Below are positions 6,986-15,434 of a stretch of DNA of 64,000 bases, in pieces. The number at the start of each line of letters is the position of its first letter. Positions within the stretch are counted from its first letter, which is position 1. The stretch is from NCBI RefSeq assembly GCF_017638545.1, contig NZ_CP072110.1:434001-498000 (forward strand). The letters run 5' to 3'. The notes under the pieces were generated by a model. That model saw only the letters and a list, made by a program, of their open reading frames with translations. It did no database searches and was not told where the DNA came from. The stretch comes from Psychrosphaera ytuae. Its GTDB lineage: Bacteria > Pseudomonadota > Gammaproteobacteria > Enterobacterales > Alteromonadaceae. Position numbers and translations under genes: made by a program.

Positions 6986-9466
6986 CTATTGTGCTTTGTA
7001 TGCTTTTAGCTTCCAGATTCTGTCCACGTAATCTTGGATAGAGCGGTCAGAGTTGAACTTGCCCATGTAAGCTGTGTTCAAAATCGCACTGCGCGCCCAA
7101 CCCTTGCTATCTTTATACTTAGCGTCCACCTGCTCTTGCGCTTTTGCATACGACTCAAAATCAGCAAGACATAAGTACGGGTCACCGCCATCTAATAAGC
7201 TGTGTTTGATAGAAGCCAACTCACCAGGTTTGCCAGGTGTGAAGTAGTCAGTCTCAAACCAGTCTAAAACTGCTTTGATCTCTTGATTGCCGTAATAGTA
7301 ATCCCAAGGGCTATAACCAGCCTTCTTCACAGCTTTTACTTCGTCTACCGTAAGACCGAAGATAACCACGTTGTCTTCGCCAACTTCTTCTGCGATCTCA
7401 ATGTTAGCGCCATCAAGCGTACCAATAGTAATGGCACCATTCATCGCTAATTTCATGTTACCTGTGCCAGATGCTTCTTTACCTGCGGTAGAGATCTGTT
7501 CAGAGACATCAGCTGCTGGGATCATTTTTTCAGCTAGAGATACGCGGTAGTTTGGTAAGAATACAACCTTTAATTTACCTTTAATGCGCTCATCATTGTT
7601 AACCTTGTCAGCCACTTTATTGATTGCATAGATAATATCTTTTGCTAATGCGTATCCAGGAGCTGCTTTCGCGCCGAAAATAAACACACGTGGGTGCATA
7701 TCGTAGTCAGGGTTTTGCAGTAAACGACGATACAAGGCCATAATGTGTAACAAGTTTAGATGTTGACGCTTATACTCGTGTAAACGTTTGATTTGAATAT
7801 CAAAGATCGCACTAGGGTCAACATCGATATCAGTCAAATCTTTAATAACCTTAGTTAACTCAACTTTATTTTCGTGCTTTATGTCCATAAAGGTCTTCTG
7901 GAACTTAGCGTCATCTGCTTTTTTGTCCAAATCACGAAGTAACTCAAGGTTAGTTGGCCACTCAGTGCCGACTGTTTCATCTATCAAAGCACTTAGTTTA
8001 GGGTTACATGCTTTAATCCAACGACGCGGCGTCACACCGTTCGTTACGTTAGTTAGTTTTTCTGGCCACAACGCATCAAACTCTGGGAACAAATCACTTT
8101 TAACCAAAGCAGAGTGTACTTCTGCAACACCGTTCACTTTGTTAGAACCGATTACACTTAGGTTACCCATGCGAACCATGCGCTCGTGCCCTTCTTCGAT
8201 GATAGAAAGCTTAGCTTTGATCTCATCATCACCTGGCCACTTCGCCTCTACTTCTTCTTCTAAGAAACGACGGTTGATTTCGTAAATGATCTCTAAATGA
8301 CGTGGTAACACCTTCTCAAATAGACGTACAGACCACTTTTCTAGTGCTTCTGGTAATAAAGTGTGGTTGGTGTACGAGAATGTTTCGCGGCAAATGGTCC
8401 ATGAGGTATCCCAGTCAATGTTGTATTCATCAACCAGAAGACGCATTAATTCTGGAATTGCGACTGCAGGGTGAGTGTCATTTAACTGAACTGCAACTTG
8501 CGCGCTGAATTTACTCCAATCGTCATTGTGTACACGACGGTAGCGACGAATAATATCTTTTAAAGAACAGGCACTAAAGAAGTACTGCTGAATTAAACGT
8601 AGCTCTTTACCCGCGTCAGTTTCATCGTTTGGATAAAGCACTTTAGAGATCGTCTCTGCCTCGACATTTTCGCGATGCGAATCGTGATAACCGCCGGCAT
8701 TAAATACGTCCCAGTTAAAGAAGTCGGATGCACGAGACTCCCATAAGCGCAGAACGTTTACGTTTGTACCTTCATAACCTACCACCGGTACATCCCAAGG
8801 AACCCCTTTAATGACGCGATTTGGGTGCCACTGCTTTACGATATGACCGTTTTCATCAAACTTTGTTTCTACGTAACCGTATAGTGGGATCTCTTGTACG
8901 CTCTCTGGACGGCAAATTTCGAACGGGTTGCCATATTCGCGCCAGCTATCAGGACGTTCAATTTGACGGCCTTGTTGGAATTCTTGTCTGAACAAGCCAT
9001 GTTCGTAGTGAATACCATAACCTACAGCTGGTAAATGCATAGTTGCGAGTGAATCGATAAAACACGCCGCTAATCGACCTAAACCGCCATTACCCAGTGC
9101 CATATCTTCTTCTTCATCAACTAATGTTTCAATGTCGATACCAAGGTCATTCAGTGCTTCTTTGGCAACGTTGAACAAACCTAAGTTGTGAAGGTTGTTG
9201 CCAGTCAAACGACCCATCAAAAACTCTAGAGAGAAGTAATGAACCGCACGGGTGTCGTTTTCAAAATATGTGCGTTGTGTATTGCTTAACCCATTGTAAA
9301 CATATTCATTAAGAGCAGACGCAGTAGCGTTCCACCATGAACGATTGCTGGCTTTATTAACGTCAGTGCCGTGTGTCGCGTTTAAGTGCTTTACGATTGA
9401 ATCTTTGAATTGTTCAGCCGTTACATTTGCAGTGACTGCAAACGGTGTTGTATTCGATTTAGCCAT
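6986..9466 (-). CDS. glgP: Glycogen/maltodextrin phosphorylase
   Basis: An 826-residue GT35 phosphorylase that releases glucose 1-phosphate from alpha-1,4-glucans using pyridoxal phosphate. The PLP-lysine motif EASGTGNMKLAMNGA is at about residue 672. The early catalytic segment ALGNGGLGRLAACF and the block KRLHEYKRQ are also present. The ATG at 9466 is preferred over an in-frame GTG 12 bases upstream, because the AGGG site lies about 11 bases before the ATG and touches the GTG. The next gene upstream is pgm, which turns glucose 1-phosphate into glucose 6-phosphate, so the pair forms a short glycogen-breakdown unit. No other glg genes are in the window. Confidence 0.92.
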   Translation of the reverse strand: MAKSNTTPFAVTANVTAEQFKDSIVKHLNATHGTDVNKASNRSWWNATASALNEYVYNGLSNTQRTYFENDTRAVHYFSLEFLMGRLTGNNLHNLGLFNVAKEALNDLGIDIETLVDEEEDMALGNGGLGRLAACFIDSLATMHLPAVGYGIHYEHGLFRQEFQQGRQIERPDSWREYGNPFEICRPESVQEIPLYGYVETKFDENGHIVKQWHPNRVIKGVPWDVPVVGYEGTNVNVLRLWESRASDFFNWDVFNAGGYHDSHRENVEAETISKVLYPNDETDAGKELRLIQQYFFSACSLKDIIRRYRRVHNDDWSKFSAQVAVQLNDTHPAVAIPELMRLLVDEYNIDWDTSWTICRETFSYTNHTLLPEALEKWSVRLFEKVLPRHLEIIYEINRRFLEEEVEAKWPGDDEIKAKLSIIEEGHERMVRMGNLSVIGSNKVNGVAEVHSALVKSDLFPEFDALWPEKLTNVTNGVTPRRWIKACNPKLSALIDETVGTEWPTNLELLRDLDKKADDAKFQKTFMDIKHENKVELTKVIKDLTDIDVDPSAIFDIQIKRLHEYKRQHLNLLHIMALYRRLLQNPDYDMHPRVFIFGAKAAPGYALAKDIIYAINKVADKVNNDERIKGKLKVVFLPNYRVSLAEKMIPAADVSEQISTAGKEASGTGNMKLAMNGAITIGTLDGANIEIAEEVGEDNVVIFGLTVDEVKAVKKAGYSPWDYYYGNQEIKAVLDWFETDYFTPGKPGELASIKHSLLDGGDPYLCLADFESYAKAQEQVDAKYKDSKGWARSAILNTAYMGKFNSDRSIQDYVDRIWKLKAYKAQ

Positions 9467-9661
9467 GTTGGTATTCACCCTATTTGCCCTGACTCAGCTT
9501 ATTTTAATTCGCAACAGATATGCGCTCTTATTGATTGCTAAGTGTAAGGATAGTCAAAATATGGTGAAGGAATATAATGGTTTGAGGACGGGAGACCAAG
9601 AAAATGACATTGATTTTTGCCCTACATACGTTTGCAGAGCAAAAACCAATAAAAATCGGAC

Positions 9662-11317
9662 TTATAAGCCCTTGTTTGCGAATGCTAAAGAAACGATCTG
9701 TTGTGCTTCTTTTTCTATTTCAGCAAGGTGTGCTTCACCTAAAAAACTTTCCATGTATATTTTATAGATGTTTTCTGTTCCTGAGGGACGTGCTGCAAAC
9801 CAGCCATTTTCTGTCACTACTTTAAGGCCTCCAATGGCCGCCTTGTTGCCAGGTGCTTCCGTCAAAACAGACTTAATTGCTTCACCGGCGAGTAAGTCAG
9901 AACTGATATCCGAAGGCGATAATGAACTCAACACCGCCTTTTGCTCAGGTGACGCCGGTGCATCAATACGCTTGTAGACTGGTTCACCGTGACGCTTAAC
10001 TAAGTTGTCGTAATAAATCGCTGGGTTTAGTCCAGTTACAGCCGTTATTTCAGCCGCTAATAACGCCAAGATAATACCATCTTTGTCGGTTGACCAAACA
10101 TCGCCAGATAGCGTCAAAAAGCTCGCTCCAGCGCTTTCTTCACCACCAAACATCAGTTTGTGATCCGTCAAACCTTCAACAAACCACTTAAAGCCCACTG
10201 GAACTTCTAAAACTTTTTTGCCGTTTGCGGCAGCAACACGATCAATCATAGATGTTGAAACGAGTGTCTTACCAATTTCTAACGACGAATCCCACTCGGG
10301 GCGATTGTTAGATAAGTAATCAATACAAACCGCCAAATAGTGATTTGGATTCATTAATCCATGCGTGTTTGTGACGATACCGTGACGATCAAAATCAGGA
10401 TCGTTGGCGACAGCGATGTCAAAGTCAGATTTCATTTGAATAAGACTCGACATAGCTTTTGCAGACGAGCAATCCATTCTGATTTTGCCATCTTTATCAA
10501 GCGTCATAAAAGAAAACGTAGGGTCGACTCTGTCGTTGACAATTTCTAAGTCTAAGTTATAACGCTCTTTGATTGCGGCCCAATACTCAATGCCTGATCC
10601 ACCAAGTGGATCCACACCAATTTTTATCTTTTTATCAACAATTGCGTCAAAGTTGATCACGTTAGCAAGACCTTCAACATAATGTGAAATAAAATCTTGC
10701 TCTTTCACGTACCCTGTTTTTAGCGCTTCTGAAAACGGGAATAATTGCACATCGATTAGTTCACCAAGCAACAACTCGTTTGCTCGGTTTTCGATCCACT
10801 TCGTTGCTTTGCTATCAGCTGGACCACCATGTGGCGGGTTATACTTAATTCCACCGTCCTCAGGTGGATTGTGTGAAGGCGTAATGATGATGCCGTCTGC
10901 CAAAAACGCCGGATGCTCTTTGTTGTGCTCAATAATCAGGTTTGAGATTACTGGTGTTGGCGTATATCCACGATCTTTTTGAATTATTGTCTGAACTTCA
11001 TTAGCCACCAGAACTTCAATCACTGATGCAAACGCGGCCTCTGATAAAGCGTGAGTGTCAAAACCCAAAAATAACGGACCTTCATAGTGCTGAGCCTGGC
11101 GGTATTCGCAAATCGCCTGTGTGATCGCTAAGACGTGTGTTTCATTGAATGTAGTATGAAGCGCACTGCCTCTGTGGCCAGATGTGCCAAAAGCTACTTT
11201 TTGCTCGGGAAACTTTTCAATATCAGGCTCATTTAGATAATAAGACGCCATTAAACGAGGAACGTTTATCAAATCTTTCGCTTGCGCTTTCGTGCCCGCT
11301 CTTGGATGCAATGCCAT
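9662..11317 (-). CDS. pgm: Alpha-D-glucose phosphate-specific phosphoglucomutase
   Basis: A 551-residue phosphohexomutase that interconverts glucose 1- and glucose 6-phosphate. The phosphoserine loop ITPSHNPPEDGG has the catalytic Ser near residue 148. The Mg loop is DPDFDRHG (about 308), the sugar-binding loop GGEESAGAS, and the C-terminal phosphate loop RPSGTENIYKIY. The length fits the E. coli Pgm type. A GGAAGG site precedes the ATG. It is directly downstream of seqA (9 bases), the same arrangement as in E. coli, so it is probably co-transcribed with seqA. The product also supplies UDP-glucose synthesis. Confidence 0.93.
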   Translation of the reverse strand: MALHPRAGTKAQAKDLINVPRLMASYYLNEPDIEKFPEQKVAFGTSGHRGSALHTTFNETHVLAITQAICEYRQAQHYEGPLFLGFDTHALSEAAFASVIEVLVANEVQTIIQKDRGYTPTPVISNLIIEHNKEHPAFLADGIIITPSHNPPEDGGIKYNPPHGGPADSKATKWIENRANELLLGELIDVQLFPFSEALKTGYVKEQDFISHYVEGLANVINFDAIVDKKIKIGVDPLGGSGIEYWAAIKERYNLDLEIVNDRVDPTFSFMTLDKDGKIRMDCSSAKAMSSLIQMKSDFDIAVANDPDFDRHGIVTNTHGLMNPNHYLAVCIDYLSNNRPEWDSSLEIGKTLVSTSMIDRVAAANGKKVLEVPVGFKWFVEGLTDHKLMFGGEESAGASFLTLSGDVWSTDKDGIILALLAAEITAVTGLNPAIYYDNLVKRHGEPVYKRIDAPASPEQKAVLSSLSPSDISSDLLAGEAIKSVLTEAPGNKAAIGGLKVVTENGWFAARPSGTENIYKIYMESFLGEAHLAEIEKEAQQIVSLAFANKGL

Positions 11318-11326
11318 TTGCCTTCC

Positions 11327-11905
11327 TTAAATTAATTCTCTCAATTGTTCGGCTTGACTGTCGTCATAGCCTAATTGCTTTGCTACTTCAAAAATAATGA
11401 ACTTTTTACGTGGCGTATTGTTGTTTGTAGTCACCCAGTAATCACTGTTTGGGATCTGTTTGGGCTTAATACTACTGCCACTCGCCTCGAGTTCAGATGC
11501 ACTTAGGCCAAAGTAATTACGCTCGCGGCCTTTTATCTGTAACACTTCGCCAAAGCGATCGTTATGGGCACGATGTAATTTGCTTAAAACAAATAAAAAT
11601 CGACCAACTGCACCTTTTTGAGTAGCCACTTCTTCTTTGTTTAGCACATTAAATACTGACGTGTTTGCACATACAGGTGCTGCCTGCTCGTCAACATTGG
11701 AATTACTTTCTTCGTCAGTGACTGACTTAGTCGTGCTGTCTGTAGCAGTCGCACTGTCTTTTTGCTGTAGCTCAACCTGAACTACTTTTTCTGAGATATT
11801 TTCCCATAACAAGCGACGTAAAATATCTGATGCAGATTCGCCGATTTGTTGTGTGTTCGCTGCGATGAACTGATATAAATCGTCATCTATCTGAATGTTT
11901 TTCAT
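11327..11905 (-). CDS. seqA: SeqA, negative modulator of replication initiation
   Basis: A 192-residue SeqA. The N-terminal oligomerisation segment MKNIQIDDDLYQFIAANTQQIGES is typical. An acidic, Ser/Thr-rich linker (about residues 50-90) follows. The C-terminal hemimethylated-GATC-binding domain includes NYFGLSASE, PKQIPNSDYWV and TNNNTPRKKFI. It sequesters newly replicated oriC and organises nascent DNA. I chose the ATG at 11905 rather than an in-frame TTG three codons upstream because MKNI matches the family start. Presence of SeqA implies Dam methylation in the organism. It is divergent from the ybfF-like gene and leads into pgm. Confidence 0.93.
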   Translation of the reverse strand: MKNIQIDDDLYQFIAANTQQIGESASDILRRLLWENISEKVVQVELQQKDSATATDSTTKSVTDEESNSNVDEQAAPVCANTSVFNVLNKEEVATQKGAVGRFLFVLSKLHRAHNDRFGEVLQIKGRERNYFGLSASELEASGSSIKPKQIPNSDYWVTTNNNTPRKKFIIFEVAKQLGYDDSQAEQLRELI

Positions 11906-12071
11906 AAAATTCAATCGTTATTGTTGTTTTGATTTGTATGATCATTAACGATGATCGTTAAGGAAAGTTGCCGCATTATAACCAGATTTTTAATAGGGCT
12001 TAAAGCCCAATTGCATTAAACAACCGCGTAAGGGAAAATATAGTGTAAATATGCTGGTTATTGAGAAAACT

Positions 12072-12830
12072 ATGACAATTAATTTTCAAAGCTTTGGTGA
12101 GGGTGAGCCCCTAGTCGTAATCCATGGCCTATTTGGTACTTCTGACAATCTAAAGGCAGTCGCAAAACAACTTAGTGATCAATTTAAAGTTTATCTAATC
12201 GATGCACCAGGACATGGCGACAGCACCTCACTTCCCCTACTCTCGTTAGAAAACATGGCCAATGCAGTTTTTGAGTTTTTAGAACAACAAAATCTCTCTA
12301 CCGTATCCATATTAGGCCACTCACTTGGTGGAAAAATCGCAATGGAGTTAGCATTAAGACATCCAGACCGAGTAGAAAAGTTACTTGTCGCCGATATTGC
12401 CCCAGTCCAATATAAGCCAAGGCATGACGATATTATTTCAAGTTTAAAGGCGGTTCCGTTGACACAAATCAAATCCCGCCAAGAGGCTGATGCTATTTTA
12501 GCTAAAAAGATCTCAGAACCTGGTGTTCGCGGCTTTCTACTAAAAAGCTTAGCACGAGCAGATGGGGGATGGCGTTGGCGTTTTGATCTTGATCAGTTAG
12601 CAAATGATTATAACGAATTGATCAAAGGAAACTTGGAAGCAACCTATGAAGGCCCAGTCCTTATGATTATCGGCGGCGAATCAAACTACGTGTTGCCAGA
12701 GTACCGTAGTGAAATCGTCAATCGCTTCCCAAGTGCAGAAGCCAAAGTGATTGCTGGCGCTGGCCATTGGTTGCACGCCGAACGTCAAACGGCGTTTGTA
12801 AAAATATGTCGAGATTTTTTATTAAGATAG
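12072..12830 (+). CDS. ybfF: YbfF-like alpha/beta hydrolase (esterase)
   Basis: A 252-residue single-domain alpha/beta hydrolase. The oxyanion-hole motif is VIHGLFGTSDN, the nucleophile elbow is GHSLGGK (Ser), and the catalytic His is in AGHWLHAE. All match E. coli YbfF, an acyl-CoA/ester hydrolase with unsettled physiological substrate. The position divergent from seqA is the same as in E. coli. An in-frame ATG at 12051 exists, but the second ATG at 12072 fits the usual family N-terminus and has a GAGAAA stretch at better spacing. Confidence 0.87.
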   Translation: MTINFQSFGEGEPLVVIHGLFGTSDNLKAVAKQLSDQFKVYLIDAPGHGDSTSLPLLSLENMANAVFEFLEQQNLSTVSILGHSLGGKIAMELALRHPDRVEKLLVADIAPVQYKPRHDDIISSLKAVPLTQIKSRQEADAILAKKISEPGVRGFLLKSLARADGGWRWRFDLDQLANDYNELIKGNLEATYEGPVLMIIGGESNYVLPEYRSEIVNRFPSAEAKVIAGAGHWLHAERQTAFVKICRDFLLR

Positions 12831-12859
12831 CTGAAACACGCTTTATTTTTTGTTAAAAT
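12831..12859 (+). promoter_or_regulatory. Predicted sigma70 promoter for DUF2788-ybfE-fldA
   Basis: CTGAAA, a 17-base spacer and TAAAAT lie right after the ybfF stop codon. The elements fit a moderate sigma70 promoter that would start transcription near 12866. Confidence 0.55.
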
Positions 12860-12868
12860 CCGCCGCCG

Positions 12869-12887
12869 TTTCGATTTCAAATCGAAA
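12869..12887. promoter_or_regulatory. Perfect 19-bp palindrome in the DUF2788-ybfE-fldA leader
   Basis: TTTCGATTT-C-AAATCGAAA is a perfect inverted repeat with a single central base. It lies just downstream of the predicted -10 box, at the likely transcription start, where a repressor would block. Its short loop makes it a better protein site than an RNA hairpin. The regulator is unknown. Confidence 0.5.
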
Positions 12888-12940
12888 AGTTGACGAAAAT
12901 ACCGTCACTGGCGTAGCGCATCACGATTATAGGAAACAAG

Positions 12941-13159
12941 ATGACACCTGAGCAGTACGCAATTGCTGAACAACTGGGTTTAAACCTGTTCTTTTTGGCT
13001 ATATTTGTTTTTATAGGCTTGGCTATTCAAGACGTATTAAAACAAGGCAAAGTGCCTAAGTTTGGTCGTATTGCTGTTTGGGTCGTATTGTTTTTAGGAT
13101 GTGCTGGTTTTATCGCCAAAGGAGTTATCCAATTTTTCTGGGAAACCAACGGTTTATAA
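12941..13159 (+). CDS. DUF2788 small inner-membrane protein
   Basis: A 72-residue protein with two predicted membrane helices (about residues 14-32 and 44-66) joined by a short basic loop (KQGKVPKFGR). It matches the DUF2788 family of gammaproteobacteria, whose function is unknown. An AGGAA ribosome site precedes the ATG. It is 12 bases upstream of ybfE and appears to be the first gene of a ybfE-fldA operon. Confidence 0.8.
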   Translation: MTPEQYAIAEQLGLNLFFLAIFVFIGLAIQDVLKQGKVPKFGRIAVWVVLFLGCAGFIAKGVIQFFWETNGL

Positions 13160-13171
13160 CGGATACAGGTA

Positions 13172-13456
13172 ATGGCAAAAGCGGCAATAGATAGAACGAC
13201 GATAGATTTATTTGAGACCGAAAAGCAGCGTGGTCGCCCAAAATCGTCGCCCTACAGTCGAGAACAACAAGTTCGCATAAACAAGAAAAATCAATTAATG
13301 CGCGATAAGCAAGCTGGCTTAAAGCGTGTTGAGATTAAGTTGCACAAAGAGCTCTACGACAAAGCGACAATTATTGCAGAAGAGCGTGGACTTAGCCGGA
13401 GTGAATTACTCGCGCAACTTATAGACGAATCAATACAAAATTTAAGAGAAGGTTAA
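13172..13456 (+). CDS. ybfE: YbfE family LexA-regulated protein
   Basis: A 94-residue basic protein. The N-terminal half contains RGRPKSSPYSREQQVRINKK and the C-terminal half looks like a ribbon-helix-helix fold (VEIKLHKELYDKATIIAEERGLSRSELLAQLI). It matches YbfE, which in E. coli belongs to the LexA regulon; the molecular role is not established, and DNA binding is inferred from the fold. No LexA box was seen in front of this operon. The stop is 4 bases before fldA, so the two genes are coupled. Confidence 0.82.
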   Translation: MAKAAIDRTTIDLFETEKQRGRPKSSPYSREQQVRINKKNQLMRDKQAGLKRVEIKLHKELYDKATIIAEERGLSRSELLAQLIDESIQNLREG

Positions 13457-13460
13457 ACTG

Positions 13461-13985
13461 ATGGCAAGTGTAGGCATCTATTTTGGTAGTGATACTGGTA
13501 ACACAGAGCACGTTGCAAAAATGATTCAAAAAGAATTAGGTAAAAACCTAATTGACGTTCATGACATCGCAAAAAGTACAAAAGAAGAGATTGCTGAATA
13601 CGACCTGATCTTATTTGGTATACCAACTTGGTACTACGGTGAAGCACAGTGTGACTGGGATGATTTTTTTCCAGAATTAGAGCAAATCGACTTTGATGGC
13701 AAATTAGTTGCGATCTTTGGCTGTGGTGACCAAGAAGATTATGCAGAATACTTCTTAGACGCAATGGGTATGGTTAGAGATATAGTAGAAGCCAAAGGCG
13801 CCATTTTAATGGGCAAATGGTCGACTGATGGTTACGACTTTGTTGCATCAAAAGGATTAGCAGACGACGACCACTTTGTGGGTCTTGGCATTGATGAAGA
13901 TCGCCAACCAGAATTAACAGAACAACGCGTCAAACAATGGTGTGCTCAAATTCGTGAAGAAATGTGTTTAGATGAATTAGCCTAA
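13461..13985 (+). CDS. fldA: Flavodoxin
   Basis: A 174-residue long-chain flavodoxin. The FMN phosphate loop is GSDTGNTEHVAKMI (residues about 9-22). The first isoalloxazine-flanking segment is TWYYGEAQCDWDDF and the second is GCGDQEDYAEYFLDAMG. It carries single electrons to reductive enzymes in the cytoplasm. The gene is last in DUF2788-ybfE-fldA. In E. coli fldA is followed by fur; here fur lies about 5.4 kb away on the same strand. A clear terminator follows. Confidence 0.93.
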   Translation: MASVGIYFGSDTGNTEHVAKMIQKELGKNLIDVHDIAKSTKEEIAEYDLILFGIPTWYYGEAQCDWDDFFPELEQIDFDGKLVAIFGCGDQEDYAEYFLDAMGMVRDIVEAKGAILMGKWSTDGYDFVASKGLADDDHFVGLGIDEDRQPELTEQRVKQWCAQIREEMCLDELA

Positions 13986-14010
13986 TGGCTTAATTCTTAA
14001 AACGTTAAAC

Positions 14011-14038
14011 AAAAGCCAGCTTACAAGCTGGCTTTTTT
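14011..14038. terminator. Terminator between fldA and the anion transporter gene
   Basis: AAAAGCCAGCTT / AAGCTGGCTTTT with T and A tracts on both sides. It serves fldA and, in reverse, the convergent transporter gene. Confidence 0.85.
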
Positions 14039-14053
14039 GTTTTGACTGAATAC

Positions 14054-15421
14054 TTAATAGAGCAAAGTAACAACCACAGCGACGATGGCAGCCCCTACAA
14101 AATTGAGTACCACACCGTGTTTAGCCATGTCTTTTATGGTCAATTGACCTGACGCAAAAACAATTGAATTTGGCGCGGTCGCAACAGGCAAGCAGAATGC
14201 AAAACTACAAGAAATGACCGCTGGGATCATTATCAGCTCGATAGGAATGCCCTTCTCCATAGCGACACTTGCAAGGATAGGCATGAACAAGGTAGCGGTC
14301 GCTGTATTTGATGTCACCTCAGTTAAAAACGATAGACTTAAGCACAGCGCAAAAAGCAATAATAACAATGGTAAGTCAAAAACACCCGACAACGACTGAC
14401 CAATTAACTCACTTAAACCAGACGCAGCAAACCCTTTTGCCAAACAAATACCACTACTAAATAGAATAAGCATATCCCAAGGTATTGTCTTGGCTTTATC
14501 CCAAGTAAGAACAGGCTGATTGTTATCTGTTTTTATCAAGGCCATGAGTAATGCCCCAAACAACGCGATAGTTGCGTCGCCTACTTGTGCCATGCCTGTC
14601 AATTCAGCCCAGCCACCAAATGGATGTTTTCTGAATACCCATAAAAAAGCGATAAAGATAAACACAGCAATGGCGCTTTTTTCTGCTTTATTCCACGCAC
14701 CAACTTCAGGTAAGTCAATCTTGTGACTCAACGAAATACCTCTGGTTAAAACTAGGGCTACCACAGGTATCGTAATAACAACAATGGGAACCCCCAATTT
14801 CATCCATTGCAAAAAGCCATATTCTTGCCCTGCCGTTGCTTCATATACAGACGCAAAAATCACGTTAGGCGGTGTGCCAATTAAGGTACCTACGCCGCCT
14901 ATACTTGCGGAATACGCTAGGCCGAGTAATAACACTACGGCAAACTTATGGTTGTTAGCGGATAAAGCGACTGCGGTAGCAACTGGTATCAGAGCTAATA
15001 CCGTTGCTGTGTTTGAGATCCACATAGACAAAATCGCACTAGCCGCCATAAACGCAAAAACAATTCGAAATGCGCTAGTGCCGCCTAAAAATGAAATAAT
15101 ATTAAATGCAATTCTTTTATGTACTCCTGATGACTCTAGGCCTTTAGCCAACAAAAAGGCACCAAGAAGTAAAATAATAACGTGACTACCAAAAGCAGAA
15201 GACGCTTCTTTAAAGTCTATCACCCCAAAACTAGGTAACATTATAAAAGGGATCAGTGATGCAAAAGGTATTGGTACAGCTTCTGTAATCCACCATAGGC
15301 CGACCCAAGTTGTCACTCCTAATGTAACCGCTATTTCATAACTTTGACCCAAACCTGAAGTTAAAGTCGCAACCAAAATGGCAATGATAGGAGCTAACCA
15401 AATAAAATGATTTTTTTTCAT
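14054..15421 (-). CDS. DASS (SLC13) family sodium/dicarboxylate-type anion transporter
   Basis: A 455-residue inner-membrane protein with about 11-13 hydrophobic segments. The two SNT motifs that bind sodium and substrate are visible: WISNTATVLAL (first half) and VTSNTATATLFMP (second half). GTPPNVIFASV is also family-typical. It therefore belongs to the divalent anion:sodium symporters, which move succinate, malate, citrate or sulfate. The exact anion cannot be read from the sequence. I chose the ATG at 15421 because it has a GGAG site 6-7 bases upstream and begins with a transmembrane-ready MKKNHFIW; the longer frame would overlap nagZ. It is 13 bases downstream of nagZ, so they are probably co-transcribed. 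Confidence 0.85.
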   Translation of the reverse strand: MKKNHFIWLAPIIAILVATLTSGLGQSYEIAVTLGVTTWVGLWWITEAVPIPFASLIPFIMLPSFGVIDFKEASSAFGSHVIILLLGAFLLAKGLESSGVHKRIAFNIISFLGGTSAFRIVFAFMAASAILSMWISNTATVLALIPVATAVALSANNHKFAVVLLLGLAYSASIGGVGTLIGTPPNVIFASVYEATAGQEYGFLQWMKLGVPIVVITIPVVALVLTRGISLSHKIDLPEVGAWNKAEKSAIAVFIFIAFLWVFRKHPFGGWAELTGMAQVGDATIALFGALLMALIKTDNNQPVLTWDKAKTIPWDMLILFSSGICLAKGFAASGLSELIGQSLSGVFDLPLLLLLFALCLSLSFLTEVTSNTATATLFMPILASVAMEKGIPIELIMIPAVISCSFAFCLPVATAPNSIVFASGQLTIKDMAKHGVVLNFVGAAIVAVVVTLLY

Positions 15422-15434
15422 ATTGAACTCCAGC

